From Variovorax sp. SG517 (GTDB lineage Bacteria; Pseudomonadota; Gammaproteobacteria; Burkholderiales; Burkholderiaceae_C): a DNA stretch of 64,000 nucleotides. The stretch's first letter is position 1; each line of letters starts with the position of its first letter. The notes beneath the pieces are model-generated. The model did not search any database. It was given only the letters and a program-made list of their open reading frames with translations, and had not been told where the DNA came from. A program made the translations under genes and the position numbers. This document shows positions 7,746 through 16,212 of the stretch, piece by piece. The stretch spans positions 434,001-498,000 of the forward strand of contig NZ_JABMJG010000002.1 of NCBI RefSeq assembly GCF_013376045.1, in the 5' to 3' direction.

Positions 7746-8735
7746 ATGCGAGCCACAACCAGCTTGAGTTCCGTCGGGCCTTCGCAGACGACGTATCGGG
7801 TTTGGACAGACGATCCCGGCGGCTTCTCGACGCTGCGGATCGCGCCCATGCACCACAACTTCCATGAGCATCCGCTGTTCCAGGTGCCCGAGCTCGTGAA
7901 GCTCGGGCTGGAACTCTCCGAGCTCGACCAGTGCAGGTTCATGGACCCGAAACGGACCGTTGCCTCCGCGCTCTCGCACGTCGGGCGGCCGCCCGGCGGG
8001 CGCAGCATCGAGGAGTTCTTCGAGCGCATGGAGGAGCCGGGTTCGTCCGTCGCCTTCTACAACATCGAAGTCATCCCGCGCTACGGCGCCTTGCTGATGT
8101 CAGTGGTCGACTCGATGCGCTCCCTGGTCGAGCGCGAGCAGCCCGACATCTTCCTGGTGAACGGATTCGTCTTCTTCTCCGCGCCGCCTTCGGTCACGCC
8201 CTTTCACATCGATCGCGAGAACAACTTCTGGCTGCAGTTGCGCGGACGCAAGACGCTCAACGTCTGGGACCACCGCGACCGCAGCATCGTGTCGGCCGAA
8301 GCCGTCGAAGATTTCATCGTCACGCAGTCCCTCAAGAAAGTGCGTTTCGACGAAGCCTTCCTGCCCCGTGGACTGGAGTTCGATGCGCGGCCGGGAGACG
8401 CCGTCTACTTTCCGAGCACGTCGCCGCACATGACGAGATCCAGGGTCGACGCGGCCGCCGCGCCGGAAAGCCGCCTGTCGATCTCCATCGGCGTGACCTT
8501 CTACACCGCCGCCACGCGCGAGGTGGCCCGCATCCATCAGGTCAACCGGGTGATGCGCAAGTGCGGACTTTCACCCAGGTATCCGAGGGAGTCGCGCGCC
8601 GCCGACGCAATCAAGTCGGCGGTGGGCGGACTGGTCGGCGCCGGACGTGCGCGGCTGGGCGCCGCGCGCGCGAAGTTCAGAAGCATGACTTCGTCGGGGC
8701 ACTTCAGGCACACGCCGCCGCCGGGTTCCTACTGA
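7746..8735 (+). CDS. JmjC/cupin-8-like putative 2-oxoglutarate-Fe(II) oxygenase
   Basis: The 329-residue protein has a single cupin core. SVTPFHIDRENNFWLQLRGRKTLNVWD near residues 152-178 (quoted in pieces: TPFHIDRENN, then LQLRGRKTLNVWD) supplies the HxD metal ligands and a basic residue. GDAVYFPSTSPHMT near residues 217-230 supplies the distal His. This is the arrangement of JmjC/factor-inhibiting-HIF-like hydroxylases, which use Fe(II) and 2-oxoglutarate. The 90-residue basic C-terminal tail is low-complexity. RBS CAGGAGG is 6 bases upstream of the ATG. It stands alone between unrelated genes, so the substrate (protein, tRNA or small molecule) is unknown. Confidence 0.7.
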   Translation: MRATTSLSSVGPSQTTYRVWTDDPGGFSTLRIAPMHHNFHEHPLFQVPELVKLGLELSELDQCRFMDPKRTVASALSHVGRPPGGRSIEEFFERMEEPGSSVAFYNIEVIPRYGALLMSVVDSMRSLVEREQPDIFLVNGFVFFSAPPSVTPFHIDRENNFWLQLRGRKTLNVWDHRDRSIVSAEAVEDFIVTQSLKKVRFDEAFLPRGLEFDARPGDAVYFPSTSPHMTRSRVDAAAAPESRLSISIGVTFYTAATREVARIHQVNRVMRKCGLSPRYPRESRAADAIKSAVGGLVGAGRARLGAARAKFRSMTSSGHFRHTPPPGSY

Positions 8736-9094
8736 AGCGTCGATTGCGCCCGCCGCCTGCCGGGTGCGTTTCAGCTATTCCTCGCGACGCCACGCAAGTG
8801 CCGAATGCTGTATTTGTTTGCACGAATCAAGACTTCCTCGCGCGTCGCGCTCCACGCAGCACCGCTCCTCTCTACAGTGGATGCCCCTGTCACTCAACGC
8901 CCCACCAAGCGGGCAAGGAAGGCGTCACCAGCAAGCACCACCCGAAGCGACCAGACCGCCACGCCTCGCGGCGGGCCATCGACGCAAGCGCATCGATGCG
9001 AACGCGAGGCACAAAAGGCGACGGCCGGGGTGCGCAAACACCCCAGCCGTCTAACCAAGTGAAGTGCCCGACCTAGTAAAGGACGCACAACAAA
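8736..9094. other. 359-base gap: hairpin near its right end, otherwise nothing recognised
   Basis: Several short open frames exist here in both strands, but none has a convincing start, ribosome-binding site or protein-like composition. The left two thirds show no feature that I recognise. The right end holds the hairpin at 9020-9051 and the leader of the small gene that starts at 9095, with AAAGGA upstream of its ATG. Confidence 0.6.
9020..9051. terminator. strong hairpin upstream of the small gene at 9095
   Basis: GACGGC-c-GGGGTG at 9020-9032 pairs with CACCCC-a-GCCGTC at 9039-9051 around the loop CGCAAA, giving 12 pairs with one C-A mismatch. Read on the minus strand, the stem is followed by GCCTTTTG, which resembles an intrinsic terminator for leftward transcription arriving from the XRE regulator. 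Read on the plus strand it has no T-tract and would form a leader structure 43 bases before the ATG at 9095. Confidence 0.5.
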
Positions 9095-9376
9095 ATGGCT
9101 GAACGAATTATGGCCCGGCCCACCAAGCCGGCATCTCCCCAAGCCGCGGCTGTCACTGCACCCGCCGCCCCGGACCTCCTCGAAAACAAGCTGGAGCAAC
9201 TGAAGTCGCTGCTATGGGCCTGCCACGGCGACGGTGCCCGATGGAGCGAAGACGAGGGCCTGCAGAACCTCGACAACGTCTTCTGGCTCGCATGGGAAAT
9301 GGCGCGGGACGCGACTGTGCTGCTTCAGGAGTGCGCGGGGGCGCTGGGTGAGCAGTGGGTGGCGCCTGATCGGTAG
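9095..9376 (+). CDS. small protein of unknown function
   Basis: The 93-residue protein has an Ala/Pro-rich start, then a predicted helical part (LLENKLEQLKSLLWAC..LDNVFWLAWEMARDATVLLQE, abbreviated) rich in Leu, Trp and Glu, and one short tail. I do not recognise it with confidence. Its general shape, a disordered N-terminus and two amphipathic helices with a WLAWEMA-like stretch, recalls the DUF3077-type small proteins of pseudomonads, but this is a weak impression. AAAGGA lies 12 bases before the ATG, and an alternative ATG (MARPTK) follows six codons later. It sits alone behind a strong hairpin. Confidence 0.5.
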   Translation: MAERIMARPTKPASPQAAAVTAPAAPDLLENKLEQLKSLLWACHGDGARWSEDEGLQNLDNVFWLAWEMARDATVLLQECAGALGEQWVAPDR

Positions 9377-9480
9377 GCGGTGAGGGAAGGGCTGGCGCAT
9401 CGCGGTGCGGTGTGCCGGCGCCTTTGGCATCTGGATTGGCGGTGGCTTGTGAGCTATGGCTGGCCCAACCTACAACACCC

Positions 9481-10155
9481 TTAGTCCCTGAGGGTAAACA
9501 CAACCGAAAGATAGCTGACGGGCCGCTCGAGGATGGCCTCGGCCCCGTGAAGCGCGGTGGCGTCGAACAGGAGCGAGTCGCCCGGACCGATCGACATCAC
9601 TCTGTTCCCATAGCGGTATTTCAGTCGACCACTGAGGAAGTAGAGGAACTTGGTTCCGGGATGTTGAAACGTCGTATAGGGCTCGGCCTCTGCAGTCAAC
9701 TCGACCTTGTAGGGCTCCACGAAAAGGTTGCCCGAGAGCAGGTGGCCGATCAGTTCGTAGCTGTAGCCGCGGATGACACCTTCGCGCTCGACTCGCAGTC
9801 CCTTTCCCGCAGGTACGTACGAGCAATCGGTCCGTCGGATCTGATCGACGAAGAAGCGCGACATGGGCACATCGAGAGCGGTGGAGATGCGGTGCAGCGC
9901 CTCGATGGAAGGCGACACGAGCCCGTGCTCGATCCGCGACAGCATGGAGCGCGACAAGCCGGCCCCTTTGGCAAGAGAAGCTGCCGAGATGTCACCGGCC
10001 AGTCGCAGTGAACGAATCTGCCCCCCGAGTTGCGCCGCCGCTTGACTGCGCTTGAGTGCTTCTTTCTCGACGCGCGGGCGGGGCTTGGCAAGACGCGCGG
10101 GGACACGCGACTTCGTGGCGGTCGGGAATGGCGAGGGAGTTTGCTTGGCAGCCAA
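9481..10155 (-). CDS. XRE-family regulator with C-terminal cupin domain
   Basis: The protein has a basic linker, an XRE helix-turn-helix (GGQIRSLRLAGDISAASLAKGAGLSRSMLSRIEHG, abbreviated: LAKGAGLSRSMLSRIE) and a C-terminal cupin-2 domain (HPGTKFLYFLSGRLKYRYGN.. GDSLLFDATALHG in parts). This is the pattern of regulators of amino-acid or polyamine catabolism. I chose the TTG at 10155 (224 residues) because GAGGAG stands 8 bases upstream. An in-frame ATG at 10248 would add 31 residues without a good ribosome-binding site or conserved sequence. It is divergent from the amidase operon, which it probably controls with the cupin domain as the ligand sensor. Confidence 0.85.
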   Translation of the reverse strand: MAAKQTPSPFPTATKSRVPARLAKPRPRVEKEALKRSQAAAQLGGQIRSLRLAGDISAASLAKGAGLSRSMLSRIEHGLVSPSIEALHRISTALDVPMSRFFVDQIRRTDCSYVPAGKGLRVEREGVIRGYSYELIGHLLSGNLFVEPYKVELTAEAEPYTTFQHPGTKFLYFLSGRLKYRYGNRVMSIGPGDSLLFDATALHGAEAILERPVSYLSVVFTLRD

Positions 10156-10257
10156 AACGCGATCTCCTCGGAAGAAAGGTCTGAGCAGATGTTGAGTGTG
10201 GGTAAACAGCGCCCATTGTCTCGGAGGAAACGCAGCCTTGCGCGACATCGACGCAAA

Positions 10258-10270
10258 TGCATGCGATGCA
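10258..10270. promoter_or_regulatory. short inverted repeat in the XRE/amidase divergent gap
   Basis: TGCATGCGATGCA has 5-bp inverted arms around a 3-base centre and lies between the XRE-cupin start and the amidase start at 10391. It is a possible operator for the XRE regulator. The arms are short, so this could occur by chance. Confidence 0.3.
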
Positions 10271-10390
10271 AGTCTTGAGGCCTATCCATCGTTACTGAAG
10301 AATTCTCGTGTCGAGCGGCCTGCGAACTGACCCGACAAATCAGCAAAGCGCTGCTCGCAAGGGCGCGAATCGAACCAAGGACCCTTCGAA

Positions 10391-11857
10391 GTGATCGATT
10401 ACGAGAAATATGACGCCCTGGCGTTGGCCGACCTGGTGCGGCGTCGCGAGGTGTCTCCCAAGGAGTTGCTCCACGAGGCATGCAAGCGCATCGACGAGCG
10501 AAACCCCGAACTCAACGCCGTGGTCTGGGAGAACCGCGAACTCTCAGCCCAACTGATCGAGGACGGCTTGCCCGATGGGCCGTTCTGCGGTGTCCCCCTT
10601 CTGGTCAAGGACAGCGGCATGCCGGTGACGGGCTTCGTGTCGACCAACGGGTGCCGGTTCTTCGAAGGGGCGACGCAGACAGCCGACTCTGAGCTCACGT
10701 CACGCATGCGCAAGGCCGGCTTCGTGTTCGCCGGAATGACTACTTCCCCCGAGTTCGGCATGAACATCACCACAGAGGCGCGCATCTATGGCCGGCCGAC
10801 ACGCAACCCGTGGAATCTCGAACGCAGCGCCGGCGGGTCCAGCGGCGGGTCCGCCGCTGCGGTTGCCGCTGGCATCGTCCCGATGGCTGCTGCCTCCGAT
10901 GGCGCGGGTTCCATCCGCATCCCCGCGTCCGCATGCGGACTGTTTGGGCTGAAGCCGTCCCGTGGCCGCGTTCCGGCGGGTCCGAAGAAGGGCGAAGGTC
11001 TCGCCGGACTGGCCAGCTATCACGCGGTCTCACGATCCGTGCGAGACAGTGCAGCAATGCTCGACGCCTTGGGCGGCGCGGATCTTGGTGCGCCCTATGC
11101 AGCACCCACCCCCGACAACGGCTTTCTGGAGGCCACCCGGCGAGCGCCCGGCCGCTTGCGGATTGGTCTGGTCGAAACCTCGCCCAACGGCACACCGATC
11201 GCCGACGAATGCCTCGCCGCGATCCGCGAAACCGCCAGGCTGTGCGAATCGCTGGGCCATCATGTGGAGCCGACGACCCTGCCCAATATCGAGTACGAGC
11301 AGCAGACGGGCATCTTCAAGCTGCTGATCGGGGTCTCTGCACTCGGTGCGATCGAGGCGCGATCGGCGATCCTGGGGCGACAGCCGAACCGCGATGAACT
11401 CGAGCCGGTGACCTGGGAGGCGATGGAATACGCCTCGAGATGCTCCGCATTCGACTATAGCAAGATCGTGTCTCTCGCACATGCCTTGGGTCGCAAGCAT
11501 GCGCAACACATGCTCGGCTTCGACGTACTGCTGACGCCGACACTGCAGCACCCGCCGGCACCGCTCGGAACGCTGGCGTCGCCCGACATGACCTTCGAGG
11601 GGATGTTCGCCCACCATGCCGGCCATATTTCCTTCCTGTCGCTGGCCAATGCGGCGGGCGTACCGGCGATGTCGGTGCCTCTCGCGTGGACATCCGACGG
11701 TCTGCCGATCGGATCGCACTTCCTGGGTGCCTTCGGCCAGGAACAGTTGCTCTTCTGCCTGGCCGCGCAACTCGAAATTGCCGAGCCATGGTTCGACAAG
11801 CGACCACCCATGGCTCTGCAAGAGTCTCCCGCTCCCGCCCGTTCCATCCAAGCCTAG
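10391..11857 (+). CDS. amidase-signature enzyme
   Basis: The 488-residue enzyme has the full amidase-signature triad: Lys73 in VPLLVKDSG, the cis-Ser in [15 protein letters not shown] (S150/S151) and the nucleophile Ser174 in [11 protein letters not shown]. Family members hydrolyse carboxamides to acid and ammonia, and GatA of tRNA amidotransferase is a relative. No GatB or GatC is nearby, so a catabolic amidase is more likely. The start is GTG with AAGGAC 8 bases upstream. It is the first gene of an operon: the Bug receptor follows after 9 bases. The XRE-cupin gene is divergent. The natural amide is unknown. Confidence 0.92.
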   Translation: MIDYEKYDALALADLVRRREVSPKELLHEACKRIDERNPELNAVVWENRELSAQLIEDGLPDGPFCGVPLLVKDSGMPVTGFVSTNGCRFFEGATQTADSELTSRMRKAGFVFAGMTTSPEFGMNITTEARIYGRPTRNPWNLERSAGGSSGGSAAAVAAGIVPMAAASDGAGSIRIPASACGLFGLKPSRGRVPAGPKKGEGLAGLASYHAVSRSVRDSAAMLDALGGADLGAPYAAPTPDNGFLEATRRAPGRLRIGLVETSPNGTPIADECLAAIRETARLCESLGHHVEPTTLPNIEYEQQTGIFKLLIGVSALGAIEARSAILGRQPNRDELEPVTWEAMEYASRCSAFDYSKIVSLAHALGRKHAQHMLGFDVLLTPTLQHPPAPLGTLASPDMTFEGMFAHHAGHISFLSLANAAGVPAMSVPLAWTSDGLPIGSHFLGAFGQEQLLFCLAAQLEIAEPWFDKRPPMALQESPAPARSIQA

Positions 11858-11866
11858 GAAACATCC

Positions 11867-12829
11867 ATGCGCAGATTGCTCATCACGCTCGCTCTCACGA
11901 TCGGGCTGATCCAGGCGGCCTCGGCCGACACCTTTCCGTCGAGGCCCATCACGATCATCGTCCCGTATGGCCCCGGAGGCGGCACCGATCTCTTCGCACG
12001 CGTTCTCGCCTCTTCGCTCGGCTCCAGACTCGGGCAGAGCATCGTGATTGACAACGTCCCCGGAGCGGGAGGAACGATCGGCATCCAGAAGCTCAACAAC
12101 GCGCGCAGCGACGGATACACCCTCATCGTCGCGAGCGGGATGGAGTACGAGATGCAGGCGCTCTCGAATCCCGACGCACCGGTCCGGACCACGGACCTCA
12201 AGGCCATCGGCAACTTCGGGACCCAGCCGATGGTGCTTGTCGCGCGGCCGGGCCTCGGCGTCAAGACCGTGGATGAATTCGTTGCACTGGCCAAGTCCAA
12301 GCCTGGAAAGATCTCGATGGCGGCGGTGGGACCGGGCACCGCCCTCCAGATCACGGGGCTCATGATCCAGCAGGCGGCCGCCATCCAGCTGATCGACGTT
12401 CCCTACAAGGGCTCCGGTTCGATCGTGACCGACATTCTTGCGGGTAACGTCGACGTCGCAATCATGTCACCGCCCACCGTCCACGGGCTCGTGCGCGAGG
12501 GAAAGCTGATTCCCCTGGCGGTCTCCGAGGCGGCCAGATCTCCCGTTATGCCGGGCGTTCCGAGTCTTTCCGAGACAGCTGCCTTCAAGAACATTGACAC
12601 GAAGATCGGCTACCCGCTCTATGGACCGAAGTCCCTTCCGCAGCCAGTGGCCGAACTCCTGGTGAAGCATGCCAACGAGATCCAGGCGGACCCACAGTTC
12701 CAACAGGCGCTCCTGAAGTTGATGGTGGCCCCCACTAAGCGCATCGCCGCGGAAGATGCCGACGCGCTGAACGCTTCGCAGCTTGCCCAGTTCAAGGCGG
12801 CGCTGGCAGGCAAGCCAGCTGCCAAGTGA
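11867..12829 (+). CDS. Bug/TTT-family periplasmic solute receptor
   Basis: The 320-residue protein has a cleavable signal peptide (about residues 1-20, ending SADTFPSRP) and the hallmark start of Bug receptors, FPSRPITIIVPYGPGGGTDLFAR in two parts (FPSRPITIIVPY, then GPGGGTDLFAR). The ligand-binding loop VPGAGGTIG and the hinge region VPYKGSGS near residue 180 follow. Bug proteins bind small carboxylates or amides and are hugely expanded in Burkholderiales, usually without a dedicated TctAB membrane pair nearby, as is the case here. Its position between an amidase and two prephenate-dehydratase-like proteins suggests that the ligand is related to the amidase substrate or product. Confidence 0.92.
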   Translation: MRRLLITLALTIGLIQAASADTFPSRPITIIVPYGPGGGTDLFARVLASSLGSRLGQSIVIDNVPGAGGTIGIQKLNNARSDGYTLIVASGMEYEMQALSNPDAPVRTTDLKAIGNFGTQPMVLVARPGLGVKTVDEFVALAKSKPGKISMAAVGPGTALQITGLMIQQAAAIQLIDVPYKGSGSIVTDILAGNVDVAIMSPPTVHGLVREGKLIPLAVSEAARSPVMPGVPSLSETAAFKNIDTKIGYPLYGPKSLPQPVAELLVKHANEIQADPQFQQALLKLMVAPTKRIAAEDADALNASQLAQFKAALAGKPAAK

Positions 12830-12869
12830 AACACACTCACATCCATCAAACGCTTGACCAAGGAGCACC

Positions 12870-13724
12870 ATGCTGCGTCTTCTGAAAATCGGGGTGTTCT
12901 CGTCCATGCTAGCTACTTCAGCCGTGCACGCCGGAGTCGGCTATCTTGGACCGGCTGGCAGTTGGACCCACCAGGCATGCATCGACCTCTACGGCGAACA
13001 GGCACTGGTGCCCTACAGCAAGGACCAGCTGTTCGCTGCGTTCGCAGAAGGAAAGATCGACAAGTTCTGCATCCCGGTGACGACATCCGTCGTCGGTGTG
13101 ACGCCTTACCTGGATGACGTCCTGGCGATGAACGGAGCAACTATCGTCGCGGAGTATCCCAAGATGCTCGGCTACAGCATGCTCGTGAAGTCCGGCACGA
13201 CGCGCGATCAGGTGAAGACGGTCGTGGCTCATCCTGTGGCTCTCGAAGAGGTCAAGCCGTGGCTCGACAAGGAAATGCCGAGCGTGACGCGCAAGCCTGC
13301 GGCAACCGGCGGAGCAGCCGCGCAGGAGGTGGCCAATTCTTCGACTCCGGACCTGGCTGCCATGGGGTCGCCATCTGCCGCGAAGATCTACGGCCTTGTT
13401 CCGCTGATCAACGGCATTGAAGAAGGACCCCACAACGTGACGCGTTGGTGGGTCATGGGACACGACATGCCTGCAGCGACCGGCAACGACAAGACGACGC
13501 TGCTGCTGTCGACTTCGGACAAGGCATTCGGTCAGGGCATGAAGTCGCTCTCACCGGTGTCAGACCGCGTGCTGACGATCTATGAGCGGCCCAGCAAGAA
13601 GACGCTGGACAGCCATGCGTACGTCGTCGAGCTCATCGGTCATGCAACGCAGGAGCCGTTGAAGGGATTCCTGCGCAAGCATCCCGAGTTCAAGCTACTC
13701 GGCTCTTACCCGCGAACGTATTGA
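12870..13724 (+). CDS. secreted prephenate-dehydratase-like protein with ACT-like C-terminus
   Basis: The 284-residue protein opens with a signal peptide (hydrophobic residues 5-18, likely cut after VHA-21). The mature protein begins GVGYLGPAGSWTHQACIDLYG (pieces: GYLGPAGSWTHQA, CIDLYG), which matches the start of prephenate dehydratase. A VTRWWVMG stretch near residue 193 corresponds to the TRF catalytic motif. The last 70 residues (LTIYERPSKKTL.. LKGFLRKHPEFKLLGSYPR) match the ESRP..LGSYP pattern of the ACT domain. Prephenate dehydratase is normally cytosolic, and its catalytic domain shares the type II periplasmic-binding fold, so a binding rather than enzymatic role is possible. RBS AAGGAG is upstream; it is third in the amidase operon. 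Confidence 0.8.
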   Translation: MLRLLKIGVFSSMLATSAVHAGVGYLGPAGSWTHQACIDLYGEQALVPYSKDQLFAAFAEGKIDKFCIPVTTSVVGVTPYLDDVLAMNGATIVAEYPKMLGYSMLVKSGTTRDQVKTVVAHPVALEEVKPWLDKEMPSVTRKPAATGGAAAQEVANSSTPDLAAMGSPSAAKIYGLVPLINGIEEGPHNVTRWWVMGHDMPAATGNDKTTLLLSTSDKAFGQGMKSLSPVSDRVLTIYERPSKKTLDSHAYVVELIGHATQEPLKGFLRKHPEFKLLGSYPRTY

Positions 13725-13737
13725 GGATCACCTAGAC

Positions 13738-14412
13738 ATGCCAGCAACCAATTCTTCTACAAGTCCTGCTGCAGGGACAGTCAGATTCGCGACCCTTGGC
13801 CCCGGCGGCACCAATCATGAGTTGATCACGCGGCGCTATCTCGCGTCACAGGGCATCGACGACTTCGAGATCAAGCTGATCCTTTCGTTCAAGGATGCGA
13901 TCACGATGCTGCTGGAAGACACTGTCGACTATGTCATGCAATGCGCCGTGCATCCGGAGACGCCACAGACCCTCGGCGAAAACTTCAGATCGGTCTTCGC
14001 GATCGACTGCTTCATCTCCGACAGCCAGGAGCTCGCTGTCCTCTCGCGCCGCGATGTCCAAAGGCCTGAGTCGATCGGCGTGCTGTTGCCGGCGAACGAG
14101 AAGTACACGGATCTATCGAGATGGAAGCAGGTCGTTTCCTATAGCTCGCTGCCCTTGATCAACGAAGCCCTGCTGGTTGGCGAGATCGATTCCGGGCTCG
14201 TTTATCGGGCCTACGCTGACAAACATCCCGAAGTGCTGCGCGTGGACGAAGTCATCGGATCGCCCGACGATGTGTGGATCGTCTACGGCAGAAAACGCGC
14301 CTTCAAGGAAAAGCTCATCGGCTTCGGCGACGGCGCATTCCTGGATGACGTTCGAGTTCGCCTCACCGAGAGGGCCGCGGCGCGCCCACGAGCTGCTGTG
14401 CACATCGACTGA
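13738..14412 (+). CDS. prephenate-dehydratase-fold protein, BacA-like
   Basis: The 224-residue protein carries RFATLGPGGTNHELITRRYL near residues 16-35, which matches the N-terminal pattern of the prephenate dehydratase fold and, more closely, of the bacilysin protein BacA (TLGPEGTSSEYA), a prephenate decarboxylase. The middle (DYVMQCAVHPETPQTL..LAVLSRRDV) follows BacA spacing. It lacks the TRF-type motif and any ACT domain, and it has no signal peptide, so it should be cytoplasmic. It starts 13 bases after the secreted homologue and ends the operon. Either decarboxylation/dehydration of a prephenate-like compound or ligand sensing is possible; I cannot choose. Confidence 0.65.
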   Translation: MPATNSSTSPAAGTVRFATLGPGGTNHELITRRYLASQGIDDFEIKLILSFKDAITMLLEDTVDYVMQCAVHPETPQTLGENFRSVFAIDCFISDSQELAVLSRRDVQRPESIGVLLPANEKYTDLSRWKQVVSYSSLPLINEALLVGEIDSGLVYRAYADKHPEVLRVDEVIGSPDDVWIVYGRKRAFKEKLIGFGDGAFLDDVRVRLTERAAARPRAAVHID

Positions 14413-14514
14413 ATGTAAGCGTGGCCTCAAGACCCTCTGGCGAGACGACACGGGCAGCTGACGCGCCGGTTCCCGGCCAATGCCGCTGAGTCCAGTCGAG
14501 GATGACCTTTGCTT

Positions 14515-15408
14515 TCAAGCCAGCATCGACTGCTGGGCGAAGATGCCCGCCATTGCGCCCTGCGACGATGCCTGGGTGACCGAGGGCAAGAAGGGCGTCG
14601 CGAGGTCGCCCGCGGCGTAGATGCCGGGCATGCTGGTCTGGCGGCGCTCGTCGACCTTGAGGACGATGCCAGTGGGCGTATCGACCGTGGCGAGGCCCAG
14701 CGATTCATGCAGGCTTGCGGACGGCTTGTTGCGCGGATGGGCGAACAGGACATCGACCGCGACATTGCGGCCGGTGTCGAGATTGACGGTGGAGATATGG
14801 CCCTTGTGATGGGCGATCTCGATGACCCGGCCGTCGACGACCGCGATGTTGCGATTCGCCAGATCGGCCCGGATATCGGGCGCAATGTCGCGTCCGTCGG
14901 CAAAGACGGTCAACTTGTCGGTCCAATCTTGAAACAGCCTGGCGGACTGGTGCGACTGCGGGCTGGACCAGACGAGGCCCCAATGCTGGCCGGCGACTTC
15001 AAAGCCATCGCAATAGGGGCAGGGCACGATGGACGTGCCCCAGCTTTCGGCAAAGCCCGGAACATCAGGCATCTGGTCGACGATGCCATAGCTCAGGATC
15101 ACGCGGCGCGCCCTCAGGCTTTCCTTGTCGTCAGTGACGACGCAGAAGTCGTCGATGGCGCCGGACACGCTCTCGGCCCGGGCATTGACCAGCCTGATCG
15201 CTGGATAGCGCGCCAGCTGTTGCCGCGCCTCGGCCAGGATGTCCAGCGGTGGCTTGTGATCGTGGCCGAGCAGGCCATGCGAGTGGCCGGCAAAGCGGTT
15301 GCGCGGCCGGCCGGTGTCGAGAACGATGACCTTGCGGCCGGCACGGCCGAGCTGCAGGGCCGCCGCGAGGCCGGCAAAGCTGCCGCCGATGATGATGACG
15401 TCATTCAT
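14515..15408 (-). CDS. NAD(P)/FAD-dependent oxidoreductase, thioredoxin-reductase-like
   Basis: The 297-residue flavoprotein starts with the FAD-binding GGSFAGLAAALQLGRAG and ends with the GIYAAGDLA motif that binds the flavin pyrophosphate. A redox-active CPYC site is at C130 and C133, placed as in thioredoxin reductase. The NAD(P) site lacks the typical second GxGxxA motif (it reads WGLVWSSPQSHQSA), so reduced-nucleotide use may be lost or altered. It is divergent from a TetR regulator, with paired TetR-type repeats in the gap. A small-molecule or thiol-disulfide oxidoreductase controlled by that regulator is likely; related flavoproteins act in dithiol natural-product chemistry. Confidence 0.88.
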   Translation of the reverse strand: MNDVIIIGGSFAGLAAALQLGRAGRKVIVLDTGRPRNRFAGHSHGLLGHDHKPPLDILAEARQQLARYPAIRLVNARAESVSGAIDDFCVVTDDKESLRARRVILSYGIVDQMPDVPGFAESWGTSIVPCPYCDGFEVAGQHWGLVWSSPQSHQSARLFQDWTDKLTVFADGRDIAPDIRADLANRNIAVVDGRVIEIAHHKGHISTVNLDTGRNVAVDVLFAHPRNKPSASLHESLGLATVDTPTGIVLKVDERRQTSMPGIYAAGDLATPFLPSVTQASSQGAMAGIFAQQSMLA

Positions 15409-15440
15409 GGTGATGGTTTCCGGGTGAGTCGGTTTATTAA

Positions 15441-15495
15441 TGGACTTTCAAGTACAGTAATGTGGTGCATATATAGTAGACTGTCAAGTCCACTA
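15441..15495. promoter_or_regulatory. paired TetR-type operator repeats
   Basis: Two related 19-base elements, TGGACTTTCAAGTACAGTA at 15441-15459 and TAGACTGTCAAGTCCACTA at 15477-15495, share the core ACT(T/G)TCAAGT and are each partly palindromic. They are spaced 36 bases apart. The second ends three bases before the TetR start codon, and a TATAGT at 15472-15477 between them could be the -10 box. This fits an autoregulated divergent promoter repressed by the TetR protein. Confidence 0.65.
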
Positions 15496-15498
15496 AAT

Positions 15499-16143
15499 AT
15501 GCCCATGACCCGATCCTCAGTTCCCGCTCAGAAGCCTCAGCGTGGGCGGCCGCGCGATCCCGAGCGCAGCCGGCGCATCCTGGAAGCGGCGCAGACGCAC
15601 TTCGACCAGCATGGTCTGGAGCGAGCCAGCGTGGATGCCATCGCCGCCGACGCGGGCGTCTCCAAGATGACCGTGTACAGCAACTTCGGCTCCAAGGAAG
15701 GGCTGTTCCAGGCGGTCGTGCGCGACAGGACGACAGCAGTTTTGGCTGGCTTCCCGGGCGCCGGGACGCTCGACCCGGATCAGCCGGAGAAGGTGCTGCT
15801 GGCGATCGGCGCCCGGTTTCTCGCGCTGGCGCGCGGGGACGCGCTGGGCGCGTTGCGCGCTGTTTATGGCGTCGCCGGGGTGCAGCCGGAAGTCTGCCGT
15901 GCGTTGTACAAGGAGGGCCCGGAGCGTGTGATGGACGAGCTGGCTGCATACCTGCGCCTTGCCAACTCGGCGGGCACGCTGAAGGTGCGGAACCCGCTTC
16001 AGGCGGCGGACCTGTTCCTGTCGATGTTCCTGGGCTCCGGGCACATCCGCGGAATGCTGAAGCTCGAGATGCCGGATACCCGGGAAGACAGGGCTCTTCT
16101 TCGCGAGGCCGTGAGGGTCTTCATGGCGGCATACGGCACGTAG
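15499..16143 (+). CDS. TetR-family transcriptional regulator
   Basis: The 214-residue protein has a TetR helix-turn-helix at about residues 20-65 (RILEAAQTHFDQHGLERASVDAIAADAGVSKMTVYSNFGSKEGLF, abbreviated: ASVDAIAADAGVSKMTVYSN) and an all-helical ligand domain with AefR-like features near the C-terminus. I chose the ATG at 15499, directly after the second operator repeat; another ATG two codons later is possible. The gene is divergent from the thioredoxin-reductase-like flavoprotein, its most likely target together with itself. Confidence 0.92.
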   Translation: MPMTRSSVPAQKPQRGRPRDPERSRRILEAAQTHFDQHGLERASVDAIAADAGVSKMTVYSNFGSKEGLFQAVVRDRTTAVLAGFPGAGTLDPDQPEKVLLAIGARFLALARGDALGALRAVYGVAGVQPEVCRALYKEGPERVMDELAAYLRLANSAGTLKVRNPLQAADLFLSMFLGSGHIRGMLKLEMPDTREDRALLREAVRVFMAAYGT

Positions 16144-16212
16144 GCTCCGCGGTGCAGCATGAGGGCGCGAACACTTGGCGGGAGGCAGAGATCCGGGCGC
16201 CGATCCCGCATC

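Noticed and set aside
10156..10248. An N-terminal extension of the XRE-cupin regulator from the ATG at 10248
   Set aside because: The added 31 residues show no conserved pattern and no ribosome-binding site precedes that ATG, whereas GAGGAG precedes the TTG at 10155. The choice is not certain.
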